64,000 nt of DNA, taken from contig WJXW01000001.1 in NCBI GenBank assembly GCA_015832175.1, forward strand, positions 1,550,001 through 1,614,000, written 5' to 3'. Shown piece after piece: positions 1-11,400 of this stretch. A model generated the notes under the pieces. It was given only the letters and a program-made list of their open reading frames with translations, was not told the DNA's origin and searched no databases. The position numbers and the translations under genes are program-made. Origin of the DNA: Paraphaeosphaeria minitans (Eukaryota > Ascomycota > Dothideomycetes > Pleosporales > Didymosphaeriaceae). The stretch's first letter is position 1; each line of letters begins with the position of its first letter.

Positions 1-41
1 ATCGACACTGCTCCTTTCCTTACACAATGCCTCACAGTGCC

Positions 42-1481
42 TCACAGACCCTTTACTAACCCCGGCAATACCTCCTCTTCGGTGTACCGCCAGATATCAC
101 TACTATCTTGGCCCCTCCAGCTCGCCCCCGTCCACCACGTACTCCTTCCCCCCTGGAGCCCATACATCTCCCCATAAAATCCTTTCTTCGTATCTTCCGG
201 CCTTGCCTGCAAATAGAACGGCGCATGCGAGCTGTACGCCACGAACTCCGGCTCCGTCTGCTCAAACTCCTCTGCGTTCGTACGCTGCAGCTTTTTGACA
301 GCTGCGATAATATCAGACTTGACTTTAGCGTCCGAAAGGGAGAAGGTAAGGGGCGAGCGCGGCGTGCCATAGTACGCGAGCTTGAGGCCGGGGACGGGTG
401 TGCTGCTGAGTGAGTAGACGCCGGGGAGAGCGGCGAGGTTGTAGGGTGTGTCCGGGCGGGCGTTTGCGATGGAGAGATTATCGGGGAGCCCAGTGTTCCG
501 CAGGATGGAGGTGTAGTAGCCGGCATCTATGAGCTTGGCGAAGATGCTGCGCTCATCCTTGCTCAGGTCGAAGGGTGCGAGGAAGTCTAGGCGGGGCGGG
601 ATCGTGATGAGGAGTTTCTTTGCGCGTATAAGTTTCTTGCCTCTGGGAGTCTGCACGACTAAACTGACACCGTCGTCGCGGCGCGATGAGTGGAGGATTT
701 GGGATGACAGGAGGAGGCTGTGCGCGGAAAAGAGCTCGGATTGGGCTTTAGAGTATATCTCGCTGTTGTTGTGATGCGCAGTTGTGAGGAAGCCGCCGGA
801 GAGCTGTTGGACTAGGCTCTGGCCCCAGACGCGCTGGTTCTCGATCATGGGCACGGTGAGTATGTCGCCGAGGCCGGGGTTGTAGGCGTACATCGTGCGG
901 ACCGCGGCTTTGATACCGTACTTCTCTGCGAATGTGCCGAAGGGCAGGACGAGGTCCTCTGGCACTGGGGAGGGGAGAAACATGCCGTCGTTTAGGCGGG
1001 GATACTTGGACAGGAACTGGGTGTATTTTTCGTATGCTGCCGCTGTGTCTGCCTGCTTTGGGCTCGTGATGTTAACCTCTTTGCCCGTTCGAAAATCGTA
1101 GTTAGCAGAGACGGAGTCAGAGCTGGATCCCGAGTCCGAGCCTGCAGTGATCAGGGGAATGTCGAACCGCGCAAAGTAGTCTCGCACGACCGTGAGGTTA
1201 TGGAAGATGACAACACCCATGTCGATTGGTGTCCCGGTCGCGGGGTCGATGTACGTTTCTGTGTGACCTCCGATGCGGCTCTTCTTCTCAATCACGATGA
1301 CGGACTTTCCTTTGTCCTTGAGGCTGATGGAAGCATAAGTTCCTGCTGCACCGCCGCCGATGATGGCAACATCTCGCTCAATGATGTCTGAGGATTTGAA
1401 GTGGCCGAAGGTAGTAGTCGACGATGGTGCTGCGATGGCGAATGCCGCCCATGATGCTAGAAGCAACCCTCGTGAATGCAT
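42..1481 (-). CDS. Secreted FAD-dependent oxidoreductase (flavin amine oxidase superfamily)
   Basis: Single-exon gene of 479 residues. I start it at the ATG at 1479-1481 because the residues that follow (MHSRGLLLASWAAFAIAAP) form a signal peptide; an in-frame ATG 20 codons upstream would bury it. About 35 residues in comes a Rossmann dinucleotide-binding motif, VAIIGGGAAGTYASISL, ending in an acidic strand (VIVIEKK), then RIGGHTETY, the second conserved FAD-binding block of flavin amine oxidases. The overall order resembles fungal beta-cyclopiazonate dehydrogenase-like enzymes, which are FAD-linked, secreted or vesicular, and often part of secondary metabolism. That likeness is from memory of the family, not a search. 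No biosynthetic cluster surrounds it: the next gene is an aldo/keto reductase with its own promoter. The substrate cannot be told from the sequence. Confidence 0.85.
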   Translation of the reverse strand: MHSRGLLLASWAAFAIAAPSSTTTFGHFKSSDIIERDVAIIGGGAAGTYASISLKDKGKSVIVIEKKSRIGGHTETYIDPATGTPIDMGVVIFHNLTVVRDYFARFDIPLITAGSDSGSSSDSVSANYDFRTGKEVNITSPKQADTAAAYEKYTQFLSKYPRLNDGMFLPSPVPEDLVLPFGTFAEKYGIKAAVRTMYAYNPGLGDILTVPMIENQRVWGQSLVQQLSGGFLTTAHHNNSEIYSKAQSELFSAHSLLLSSQILHSSRRDDGVSLVVQTPRGKKLIRAKKLLITIPPRLDFLAPFDLSKDERSIFAKLIDAGYYTSILRNTGLPDNLSIANARPDTPYNLAALPGVYSLSSTPVPGLKLAYYGTPRSPLTFSLSDAKVKSDIIAAVKKLQRTNAEEFEQTEPEFVAYSSHAPFYLQARPEDTKKGFYGEMYGLQGGRSTWWTGASWRGQDSSDIWRYTEEEVLPGLVKGL

Positions 1482-2255
1482 TTTGAAGCCGACCACACTG
1501 AGTGAGCGTACCGTCAATTCCGTCTTCCCGGAACAATGCATTGTTCGAATTTATACTTGCGGGATATGTTACCCGCCGATCCGCACCATGACAGCGCCAC
1601 ATTGCTGCATCCACCTTCCAATGATTCCTATAGGATGGCTCGTGAAAGCCCAAAGCAGCGCTGATGTAATATTTTCCGATTAAGGTTGGACAACACGAGG
1701 GATCTGCAGATCGCCACCGGGCGCGAGCATGCCGATGGTTCGCGTCAGCATTGCAAATAACGTGAGCACCAACTATGGGATCGTGCATAAACGACACAAG
1801 CGGGAGATTTGGTGGCTAGGTATATGTACACAATAGTCTACATGTTCGAATGCCCGAATCGCGTGGCAGAGAAAGAGTATTGACGAGAGTCGGAAGCGGG
1901 GACGGTATATGAGCGGCGGCGCCTCGGACGGCTACGCTCCTAATATGGAAGCTGCTTTCCGGAAGGGGACGTTGAGGTGTAGAAAGAGAAGGCGCCGAGG
2001 GTGAAAGAAGAGGTTCAATAAACGCAATGCGAGCAGTGGGAATAAGAAAGGTGGATGCCTCCGAGACAACTTGATGAGCTTGGTGGGATGTGGGAGGAGT
2101 GGATTAAGCCTAGTGGTGAACTGACAGGTTGGCACCTGCAGAGCTTACGAAACGTGACAAATCCTGCAAAAGAGTGTTCTTGGCTGCGCAATATTGCTTT
2201 TGATGGTCTATCTAGGTATGTGGCTCATCAGATCGTTCCAAAATGATCAAAAAGT
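1482..2255. other. Intergenic, no gene seen
   Basis: Upstream region of the FAD oxidoreductase and 3' side of the aldo/keto reductase, both read on the minus strand. Short reading frames on both strands show no recognisable domain. I see no repeat, tRNA or clear TATA box. Confidence 0.6.
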
Positions 2256-3199
2256 TTACTCATCGTCACCGAAGAAGACCTTCACGGGCAACCAAGCATC
2301 ACCACAGACCTTGAATCTCTCGGTAAGCCCGCTGATGGCCTTCTGCTCCTCCTCGGTCAGCTCCCAGCCGTCAACCTCGAAGTTGGCCTGAATCCTCGAT
2401 GCTGTCACACTCTTGGGGATGACGGAAGTTCCGCGCTGCAGACCCCACATCAACAGGACCTGCTGCACGCTCTTGCCCTTCTTCTCGGCAATCTTCTGCA
2501 GTTCGTCGTTTTTGTACAGCGGCGAGTCGGTGGAGCCGAGGCACGAGTAGGCGGTGGCGTGGATGCCTTTCTTTTTGAGGTAGTCGAGCAGCTTGGGTGA
2601 GGGGTTGTTGGGGTGCAGCTCGATCTGGTTGACGGCGGGCGTTGTCTTGAAGTCCTTGGAGGCGAAGAGCTTCTCGAGGTTCTTGATGGCGAAGTTGGAG
2701 ACACCAATGTTCTTGACGCGGCCCGACTCGGGCAGCTTCTGCAGCTCGCGCCAGGTGTCGGTGAAATCCCAGTCAGGGTAATGCTTCTTCAGGTCCTCGG
2801 GGTCGGTGGATGAGGGCCAGTGCTGTGGTTGTCAGTTTGAGATGTCGGCGGGTGTCCGGAAGGACGTACCATGAGGTAGAGGTCAACATAGTCGAGGCCC
2901 AGGCTCTTCAGAGAGGAGTTGATGCCCTCTTCGACGCGCTTGTGCCAGGGGTTGTCCAGCTTGGTGGTGATCCAGATCTCTTCGCGGGGTACGCCAGAGT
3001 CCTTGATGCCCTGACCGACCTCGTGCTCGTTGCCATAGGCAAGCGCAGTGTCAATGTGCCTGTAGCCCGCCTGGAGAGCAGCTTTCACAGCCTCGCGGAC
3101 CTCATTGGGCTTGGATTGCCACGTTCCCAGACCGATGGCAGGAATCTTCGCGCCAGTGTTGAGCGTAAACGTCTCTTTAGTCCAGTTCTTGGGAGCCAT
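2256..3199 (-). CDS. Aldo/keto reductase (GCY1/glycerol dehydrogenase-like)
   Basis: Two coding exons, 3199-2870 and 2822-2256, joined in phase 0 across a 47-nt intron (donor GTACGT, acceptor CACAG), give 298 residues, normal for the family. The start MAPKNWTKE is chosen over an upstream in-frame ATG (3244) because homologues begin there. The aldo/keto reductase catalytic tetrad is complete: Asp50 (DTALAYGNE), Tyr55, Lys80 (ITTKLDN) and His111 (HWP, the first codon of exon 2). The later blocks GRVKNIGVSNF, NQIELHP and VIPKS (phosphate binding of NADPH) follow in the expected order. It should be a cytosolic NADPH-dependent carbonyl reductase; fungal members reduce dihydroxyacetone, glyceraldehyde or D-galacturonate products, and the substrate cannot be decided here. 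It is divergent from the FYV6-like gene across about 420 bp. Confidence 0.93.
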
Positions 3200-3617
3200 T
3201 CTGGAAAGGGTGCGGAGCAATTGAATCAATAAAAAGGTGTACAAATGGATATCAAACGGAGGAAAAGTTGAGGAAGTGGGAGTGGGATGGAAGGAGGGGT
3301 GTCAAACTCTTCAGGCCCCTCGCCATCATGGTCGCAAATCGCATAGACGCATGCGCATTTCATCATAGGCCCCAAACCATTGCCATCCATGCCACCCCAC
3401 CATGCGCTTCGTCAAGCGCGGAAACAACAGCCACCGGAAGAACTGCTGTGGCCCGCCTTCCACGAATCAGCCGCCGAGTTGGCCGCAGTGGTGGAGCCTA
3501 GCCCCATCGGCTGCTTCAAGACCTGATGTCACGTCCTGCGTCTACCAAGTATCCACCTCAACACGAGGGCTATCCACAACCACGCCCCTGTATTCTGACG
3601 CGGCTGATTCAGCAATC
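3200..3617. promoter_or_regulatory. Shared divergent promoter region
   Basis: 418 bp between the start codons of the aldo/keto reductase (minus) and the FYV6-like gene (plus), so it must hold both 5' UTRs and promoters. I see no strong TATA box and no known operator. Confidence 0.5.
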
Positions 3618-4346
3618 ATGTCCAACGGCTTTGTGTCTGGCGGCACGATTGACGCGCCGAACGAGCGCGACGACGAGTGGCGCTCCGCGCAGGCCGAGCT
3701 CGAAGCGAAGCGGCTCGAGAGGGAAGACCGCGACAAGCAGCATGATGGCAAGTCGCTGTACGAGGTGCTGCAGGCGAACAAAGGTGATACCTTGTCATTC
3801 TATGGAAATGCAAAGAGTCTGACTGACATGTTAGGTTGATCGAAAGCCGCCAAGCAAGATGCCTTCGAAGAAGCCACGCGCCTGAAGAACCAGTACCGTG
3901 CGCTCGACGACGATGAAGCCGAGTTCCTCGAGTCGGTGCTAGAAGCTTCGCGGAAGAAGGAGGCGGAGGTTCGAAAGGACACAATCGAACAGCTGGACGC
4001 GTTCCGCAGACGGAGGGAAGAAGAGGAGAGGAAGGCACTGGAGGCGGAGGCATCGGTGGGCGTAAAAGAAGAGGAGGCGCACGCGCAATGGGTTACGCAT
4101 GGACGGAAGCGGAAGAAGGGTCCGGAGTTGTTTAAGGGCGTGAAGCAGAGGAAGACGAGCGAGCCGTCTGATGACAAGAAGGATGCGGAGAAGAAGAGCA
4201 AGGTTGAGAAGGCAGCTCCACCCGCACACGCATCGAAGGCTGATGCGACGGGGGCGACATCTTCCAAGGCGTCCACGGCGCCTCTATCGCCGAGCCAACC
4301 GGTGCTGCTGGATTTGGGATACGCGTCTTCCGACGATGATGACTGA
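3618..4346 (+). CDS. FYV6/FAM192A (NIP30)-type splicing factor
   Basis: Two exons, 3618-3783 and 3847-4346, separated by a 63-nt intron (GTGATA to GAAAG, with CTGAC as likely branch site). The join restores the conserved run LYEVLQANK/AAKQDAFEE and gives 221 residues. The first 105 residues match the FAM192A/Fyv6 N-terminal domain: FVSGGTIDAPNERDDEW, then a charged helix, the QANKAAKQ motif, and LDDDEAEFLESVLE. The rest is Lys/Glu-rich and ends in an acidic tail (YASSDDDD). In yeast Fyv6 acts in the second catalytic step of pre-mRNA splicing; animal FAM192A (PIP30) binds the proteasome activator PA28-gamma. Nuclear location is expected. In-frame ATGs further upstream add only low-complexity sequence and were rejected. 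Confidence 0.9.
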
Positions 4347-5436
4347 GACGATTCGCGTCGTGAAGCTACGGTGCTTGGTCTGCACAAGCTGCACAGCTGC
4401 ACAGCTGCAAAGGATGTTCAGGAATATCGGGCCTCGCAGCTCTTGCCCTACCAATAGCTGCCGACAGTGTCACCTCGGACATCGATTTCTGCGCATACAG
4501 TATGCGTGTCGTCTCACGGTCACAGAAAGAGGTATATTTATACCTTCTCCCAGACGCCAGTGCACCAGGTTTGTACTAAAATTGTAAAGAATGGCTCTCC
4601 AGACTATGTTAACTTCTATGACTATTTCTGTCATCCATTCTCGTTCAATGCCCTCGTTCCTTTCAGTTCACATTCTCATATAAGCTTTTGTAGTGCGGCG
4701 TCGCTGGCTTCCTTCCGGTACGTTTGGTAGTGACCAATCTTGACATCATTACGGGCAGGTAGGAACGGCTCTCGACAAATGCGACTTCCTTTGATGCTAG
4801 GGTGCGACACGTCTCTGAGATCGCACGCAGCATTCATGATGCACGGCAGCGACAAAGTTGGCTTTTTGGTGCGTTTGCGATCTTTCGCAGCGGTGAGATT
4901 GACTGCGCGTTTGGCGACTGGACTGATGCGCTCGCGATAGGACGACTGAATCCTTCCCGCGCTCTTACTCCAACCCTCGTGTCCCTGCGACCGTTACCGC
5001 CTTCACTTGCAGGCCTGTACCTCCCCCCTGAACGGAGCGACACAACTCGAGGTGAAGCTGGCATCACCAGGCCAGCGGTAGCTTGGGAGGATCCATGGTA
5101 ACTTGAACCGGATATCTTTTCTGTTTCATTGAGCTTCTTAGTAACGTCCAACCACGGTCACCGCCGTATCCCACATCTTCGCTCCGGGGCGACTTGTCGA
5201 TTTCTCTCACTTCTGTTACCTCAATTCCACCGCCACCTTTTAACTCCGTTATCTACACCTTTTAACCTTTGCTCTCCCTCTTCATGACCGTCGTCGTCGC
5301 AGTATCCGAGACATACTCGTTATTCAATTGTCGTGCGCCCGCCTCATTATCGTATGGTACCACAATTCACGCGCCTTCGTACATTCCTTTTGCCCAGGCC
5401 GCCGACTGTGTCTGCCACCCAGTGCCTTCAGCAACC
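4347..5436. other. Intergenic, no gene seen
   Basis: About 1.1 kb between the FYV6-like stop and the start of the decayed DUF3638 gene. Reading frames of 60-105 codons on both strands show no domain, and no repeat or RNA gene is visible. The last 250 bp are pyrimidine-rich, as in fungal promoters. Confidence 0.55.
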
Positions 5437-8400
5437 ATGGCGGCTGACCAACCATCTGCGACCGAGTTTCTCATCAGACATACGGTATTGCCTCCCAAGC
5501 TTCCGCGATTCAACGATACGAAACCTGCACGTGAGCAGATGCTTCTCAAGTGCACAATAGCAGCTTTGCGGGACCTACAAAGCAATATTAGCGGCGCAGA
5601 GCCGGTGCTTGCTCAAAGATTCGACTCTCCCATCTCAGTGGTCGCCAGTCTCCTCGATAGCCGCAACGTTGAGGGCCATATCGCCGAAGAGCAGCTAGTC
5701 AAGTCTCGTCGACACTGCATCTGGAAAACGATACCCTAATGAATATTACCCAGCTCGATCGCTTTCTGGATCGGATCAAGTTTCGAAAGCCCAAAGCCGA
5801 TTGCTCACACCATATACCCACATCAGAATGTCCCGAATTCGATGATGTCGAATTGCTGTTTATAATCGATGATGCTGGCGAGCATCGATACTTTCAGTTG
5901 TCCGTCGTTGAACAATGGGTTAAAGATCAGCTGCCCTCTTGGCTAGAGATCCACAAATATGAAAAAAAGTCATGTCTCCGGTTATCTCGTCTGCTCGTCA
6001 AGTATCACCATGCCGCCGATTGTCTGTATTCTGACGCAGATTCACCAAGCAGCCTCTCGATCATGTATATCACATCAGCCGAGCTTTGGATTGCTTGCGA
6101 CACTTGTGCATGTGCTATGTATCCCATTTTGACCGAATACAGCTCGGAAATCGATTTCTCAATCTTTCGGTCTTTGTCACTTCCCTTCAAGAGCCAGTTG
6201 GAACGCTTGGTGGCTATCGAACGCTATGTGCAGGCTCGCGAGAAGCGAGCGAATGTTCGCTTTCCCTCCGTGTTCCGTCAATTCGGTGAATCCCTGTCCT
6301 TCGCCGTACGGTTCTTCGACGCGTCTCAATCACTTCAAGGCCTAAAATATAAGATTGAACGCGATGTCGAAAGCAAAGAGGAACATAAGATCAAGGAACT
6401 AGTTGAAAAGAAGAAGAAATACAAGACTCTCATCGCGCAGTCAGACGAGCTGACTTGCGACAAACACGAAACAGTCTACGTTGGTCGTGGTCGAAAACGC
6501 AAAGCCGTGGATGTCTCACAAAAATGCAAGAAATGCCAATTACGTTCAGAAGCAGGAGAATTAACATTGAAGTCCATGAGTGGCCGCTGAACTCCAGCGA
6601 ACCTATGGCAAAGGCTACAGTTTTTGAACTCGACATTCCAGAACCATACAGTCATTGGAGGGATATGACCATCTACATACAAAAGAACGTTCTCCTTTTC
6701 GCGCTTGACAAACTCAGCATTAGTTAGGCGTCATCATACACACTACAGAGCTACGATGGTCTGAAATCATTCCGTAAAGGGACAGCAGATACGCGCCTTA
6801 GGATCTTCTCTCGCAAGCAGCCCGCGCTGGGTACCTTGAAATACATCATGGACGGCGTTACAATCCTAACAGATGGAGATGTTTGTGTTGAAAATGATCT
6901 ACCTTACCGGTACTACGATTCTTTCGACAATTGCAGCATGACAAGATTGCACCCGACAGCAAAGGTTCGGGAAAAATGCACCTACGAAGCGCCTTCTAGG
7001 ACCCCGCACCTGCAGCGTTACTTGCACGCCGACGCAACGTCCGAGAACACAAGCCCTAATTCAGTAATGGCATCCGTGTCCGAGTGTCCTCATCATCTGT
7101 CGATGGATGAATTCAAAGCACTTAGCCTTCTTCCAGTTGGGATCAAGATTCAATACATGAATATCTTGGCTCAGTTACGTGCACCGGTCGTAGACTTCGC
7201 TAAAGTGGAAGCTCACTGTGTCGTCCATCAAATCATCCACATGGCGGGTCCGCCCCTGGACCAACACATTGAGTCGACGCTTGTCATTGCACGCCAGAGT
7301 CACAGCATATTGCATGATGAAGTTTTCTGTCACGCATTACTGCAAGAAGTCGAAGCTACTTTGCAGAAAATCAAAGGCAACTGGGAGACGTGGCGAGCGC
7401 TGGCTACGTGCGTTATGTTGGCTCTTAGAATTCTTACATTCACAGAGGCTCATGCGACCCAATCGATGTGCGTCGAATTTCTTGGGGCCGCTCGCCAAAC
7501 CGCCCTAAGCTGGGTAGCTGCGTTACAGCAGAGATTGCACACTACCGATGATAGTACGCAACGAGCTGAGCTATTGTGCAGGAAGACAGAGATCGCACTT
7601 ATGTGCATCGGCACTTGTGATGTGGACGTGGCGCATACGAACACTATCCTTAACTCTTCGAGTGCTGTATCCATCTTGTTCCGGATGTCGCTTGTGGTAC
7701 AAGAAGACAAGGATAACGTCTCCTCGGAACATGGCTTCCTTTATCGTGCCACGCTTCAGTCGTGGAGAAACCTTCTTTTCCGCTTTTTCCCAGTACTGCG
7801 AAACGGGATAATGTCAGGAAAATTCGTATCCGAGTTGAACTCAGCAGTGAAAGCTGCTTGGGCGGACTTCGAACCTTGCGGGTCTTGGGAAACGCTTGCC
7901 GAGCCAAAGCACCACTGGGTACATAACAAGAGCGGCCTCATCGATGTTCACTTCAATTTCTTGACAGCCGAATTGTTAGTGAATGGACTGCCATTGACCC
8001 GTTTACCGGAAGAGTATACCGAACACGAGACCTACATCGCTTTGTTCAAGGACATCCCGATCAAGGTAGCGCCTACAGATAAACCCGGTATGGCATTCTC
8101 TGCCAAAGACAAGCATATTGACTATAAACTGAGTTTCGGGATGGAACCAAAGAGGAACAATATGCTGGTCATCGCGGCTCGAGCTGGAGAGAAACTGGAT
8201 CTAGTTCCACGGTGCGTTTTTCGAGGATTACTTCCGGAAGCCTTCGTCAAGAACTACTTCCATTGGTTCAACCATGAGACCAAGAACGTTGAGTTTCGAC
8301 CTCTGAACGCGCCATGGGTCCGCCATGATGATGAATGGCATCTAAAGCGAACCGGTACTAACTGGTATCTAGAGAACACAGCTTCAAGGTTAGTTTTTCC

Positions 8401-11400
8401 TGATAGCAAGTCTGGCACGACAATCTCGGATATGTTCAAACCCTTGGAAAACCATAGCCACATCCACATCACAGTGGATAAGGCTTCGAACATCGTTTCT
8501 ATCGCGCTTGTGAGACTACGTCTTGACTTCTACTGGTCGCTTGGATGCTCGTCGATTCACTCTTGCCAGTACACTGGCAAGATCATTGATTCAAACCAGC
8601 GCATCGGAACTCTAGTAGGACTGGAGAGCAAACTAGTTCTACGGGGAGAACTAAACGATGAAGACCGAACGATACTAATACCTGAGGGTACCATCATGTA
8701 TCAGCCGTTTCTCAACCATGTCAAGGTCTTGATAGACCCCAAATCAACGATCAGAATACACGACTATCATTTCGACCAACTTCTCTTTCGCTTAGAAGAC
8801 AATGGAACTCTTCAGAGCAAGCTCCTTCTATGCTATCTGCACGCTTTGACTTCCCATTTTATCGTTGATCGTGCAACTGGCTATACTGGAACAGAAGCTG
8901 CGCTCAAGATTCTGGGTTCGGCCGCAGTGGCTTCTTTTGGAATGTTCAATGACGAAAATGTTAAGCTTCTCTCGTTCATTGCGCAACTGACGCCTGCTCG
9001 AAGATACATTCCGGCTTCCACGAAGTCTACGCAACAAATCGACTTTGACGATCAGTTACCATTTCTGTCTCAGCACGGTCGCTTCTTCGCTGAAGTCGAT
9101 CGCCTTTTCCTTCAGACTAAAAAACAGTCTTTGCTTTATCCCAGCGATCTGCGAGTCGAGATACCAAATCTCAAGTCGGTGGGATTGGATCTATTGACAA
9201 GAGATAATATCCGATCGTCAACATTTCGCACTGATGGGTTTGGTGGTGAGCAATATACCCGTCAATTTGATATGGTGTATACTGGAAGGGAAGCTCTGGA
9301 TCCGAACCGAGGTCAACATTGTGCCAATATCGCCACTATTTTACTGCGCGAGCAGGTGGCTTTGGCCTATGAAATGGAAAATCTGCAACAGGCCCTCTAT
9401 TTCAAATACTTGAAGAATGCTCGAGTGCGGGGCCCGAATCCACTGGAACCCGCGATTCTCGACTTTACTACCGAATGGTTAGGACCGCCTCGTCGCTTCC
9501 TTCCAAGACTGTGGTGCTCGCTACACGATTCCTTGTCCGCTTCACCTAAGCGCTTTAACAAATATGCTGTAATCATCTTTCTTTCGACTTTGGCATTTGC
9601 AGATGGTGCCGACATGGATATTGTTCAGGCACTAGGGGCGATGCATATGGAGTCAACCTTGAAAACCGTGGTCGCGCCTCAGTTGGCAGAGTATGACCTC
9701 AGCCAAGGCCATGAACCTGAGTTGTCAGATATTGAGAACATCGTCCGGGGAGATGTACGGCTCTTCAAGGATTGTCCTGAACGCAATTTACCACAACAAC
9801 GGGGCGAGACTGAGGATGACTGGCTTACGAGGAAGAACACCCAGTTCCGCATAAACCAGACTGTAGCCGTCAAGGCCTTCGCATACTCTTTATATGCACA
9901 ATGGCCGTGTGAGAAGCCAACGAAGCCAGAAACCCATAACGCACACGCGTACATTAATACGGAACCCGTAATGGGTGTGTTTCAAGTCAAGTTCAAATCG
10001 TGGTACGGCAATCACTTGTTCCACCAATACACACATGATGTTGCGAATACGACCAGCAACATACCGGTCGTGGATGTAGATATAGATTTCAAGCAGCCAA
10101 TTCACTCACTAGTGAATCCTGCAAACACGATCGATGGGTCTTTTGGAACTCGAGATATCTTCTCTTTATTGCCGCCCCTCCCATTGAATGTTACAGGTGA
10201 GTATCATAGCTTTTGTGAGACACAATCTGCTAATGATAAACAGCACGTGAACACGACGCCATTTACTGGCCAGAGAAGCCGACCTTCAATATTCCTTTTA
10301 TGGAGATTATCATCAACAGACCCCCAAGGGGAGATGACGGCCTCAACAAACTGTGTGACGGATTAGAGCAAAGCGCAGTATCACCATGTGAAAAGAAGTA
10401 TGTCGCGGATCTTCGAGACAGTCGAAAATCACTCGGGTCGGGGCAATCGCAAGTCCTTATTATGACAGAAGAACTAGATGACGATCCTCGAGAGATTCTG
10501 CTAAGATACTACCAAGACTGCCATAAATATGTCCAAGCCATCGCTTGGGTGCTCAAGAGGGTCGTTGAATCTGGCGATCAGATAGGATGGGCCATCGGTC
10601 ACCTGCCCCGGATCACTCCAACATTCTGGCTGGAGCAGCTCCAAAGAGACCGATACGATCGACTATCTCCGAACTGGAAGAAGGGAATCATTACCATTGG
10701 ACTCGCATTGACTGAAGTGCATCGAGCTCGACGGCTACTCAACATATGCGAACACGATCCATTAGGTCTGCCTCAAGAGCTTGCGAACCAAGGTCATCAG
10801 AACTGGAATCCGGAAGAATTTCCAGAAACACTTCTGCTAGAGGTTGAGGGTGGGTTCCTGGTGCGCAGGGTCGAAGAAGATGTTGCTAAGCACATGCGGG
10901 ACCCGCCTGGAGGACGCAACTCGGTACTTCAGTTAAACTGCGGTGAAGGGAAATCCTCCGTTATTGTACCCATGGTTGCAGCTGCTCTTTCAGACAAAAA
11001 GAGGTAAGTCGTAGATGTTTTGCCGCTACGACACCACCGCTAATGGCAATTGAATCTTAGTTTAGTCCGAGTCTTGGTCGGAAAACCCCAGTTCAGACAG
11101 ATGATGCAGACTCTCATCGCTACCCTTGGTGGGCTTCTTAGTCGGCAAATATTTCACATGCCTTTCACCAGGTCCCTCAAGCTTACCGCTTTGGAGGCCG
11201 ATACCATCGGTGAAATATACCAGGAGTGCATGCGTAAGCGAGGTATACTGCTCGTGCAACCGGAAAACGTCCTCTCTTTCAAGCTCATGGGCATTGAGTG
11301 CCTCATAAGTGGCAAAGATGATTTGGCAAGTCACTGTTGCGGACACAAGGTTTCTTCGACAGCTATTCTCGCGATATCGTGGACGAGGCAGATGAGAATT

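Noticed and set aside
6690..6727. Intron removing the TAG at 6725
   Set aside because: The only GT...AG pair nearby would be under 40 nt with a poor donor, and the residues on both sides align to the family without a gap.
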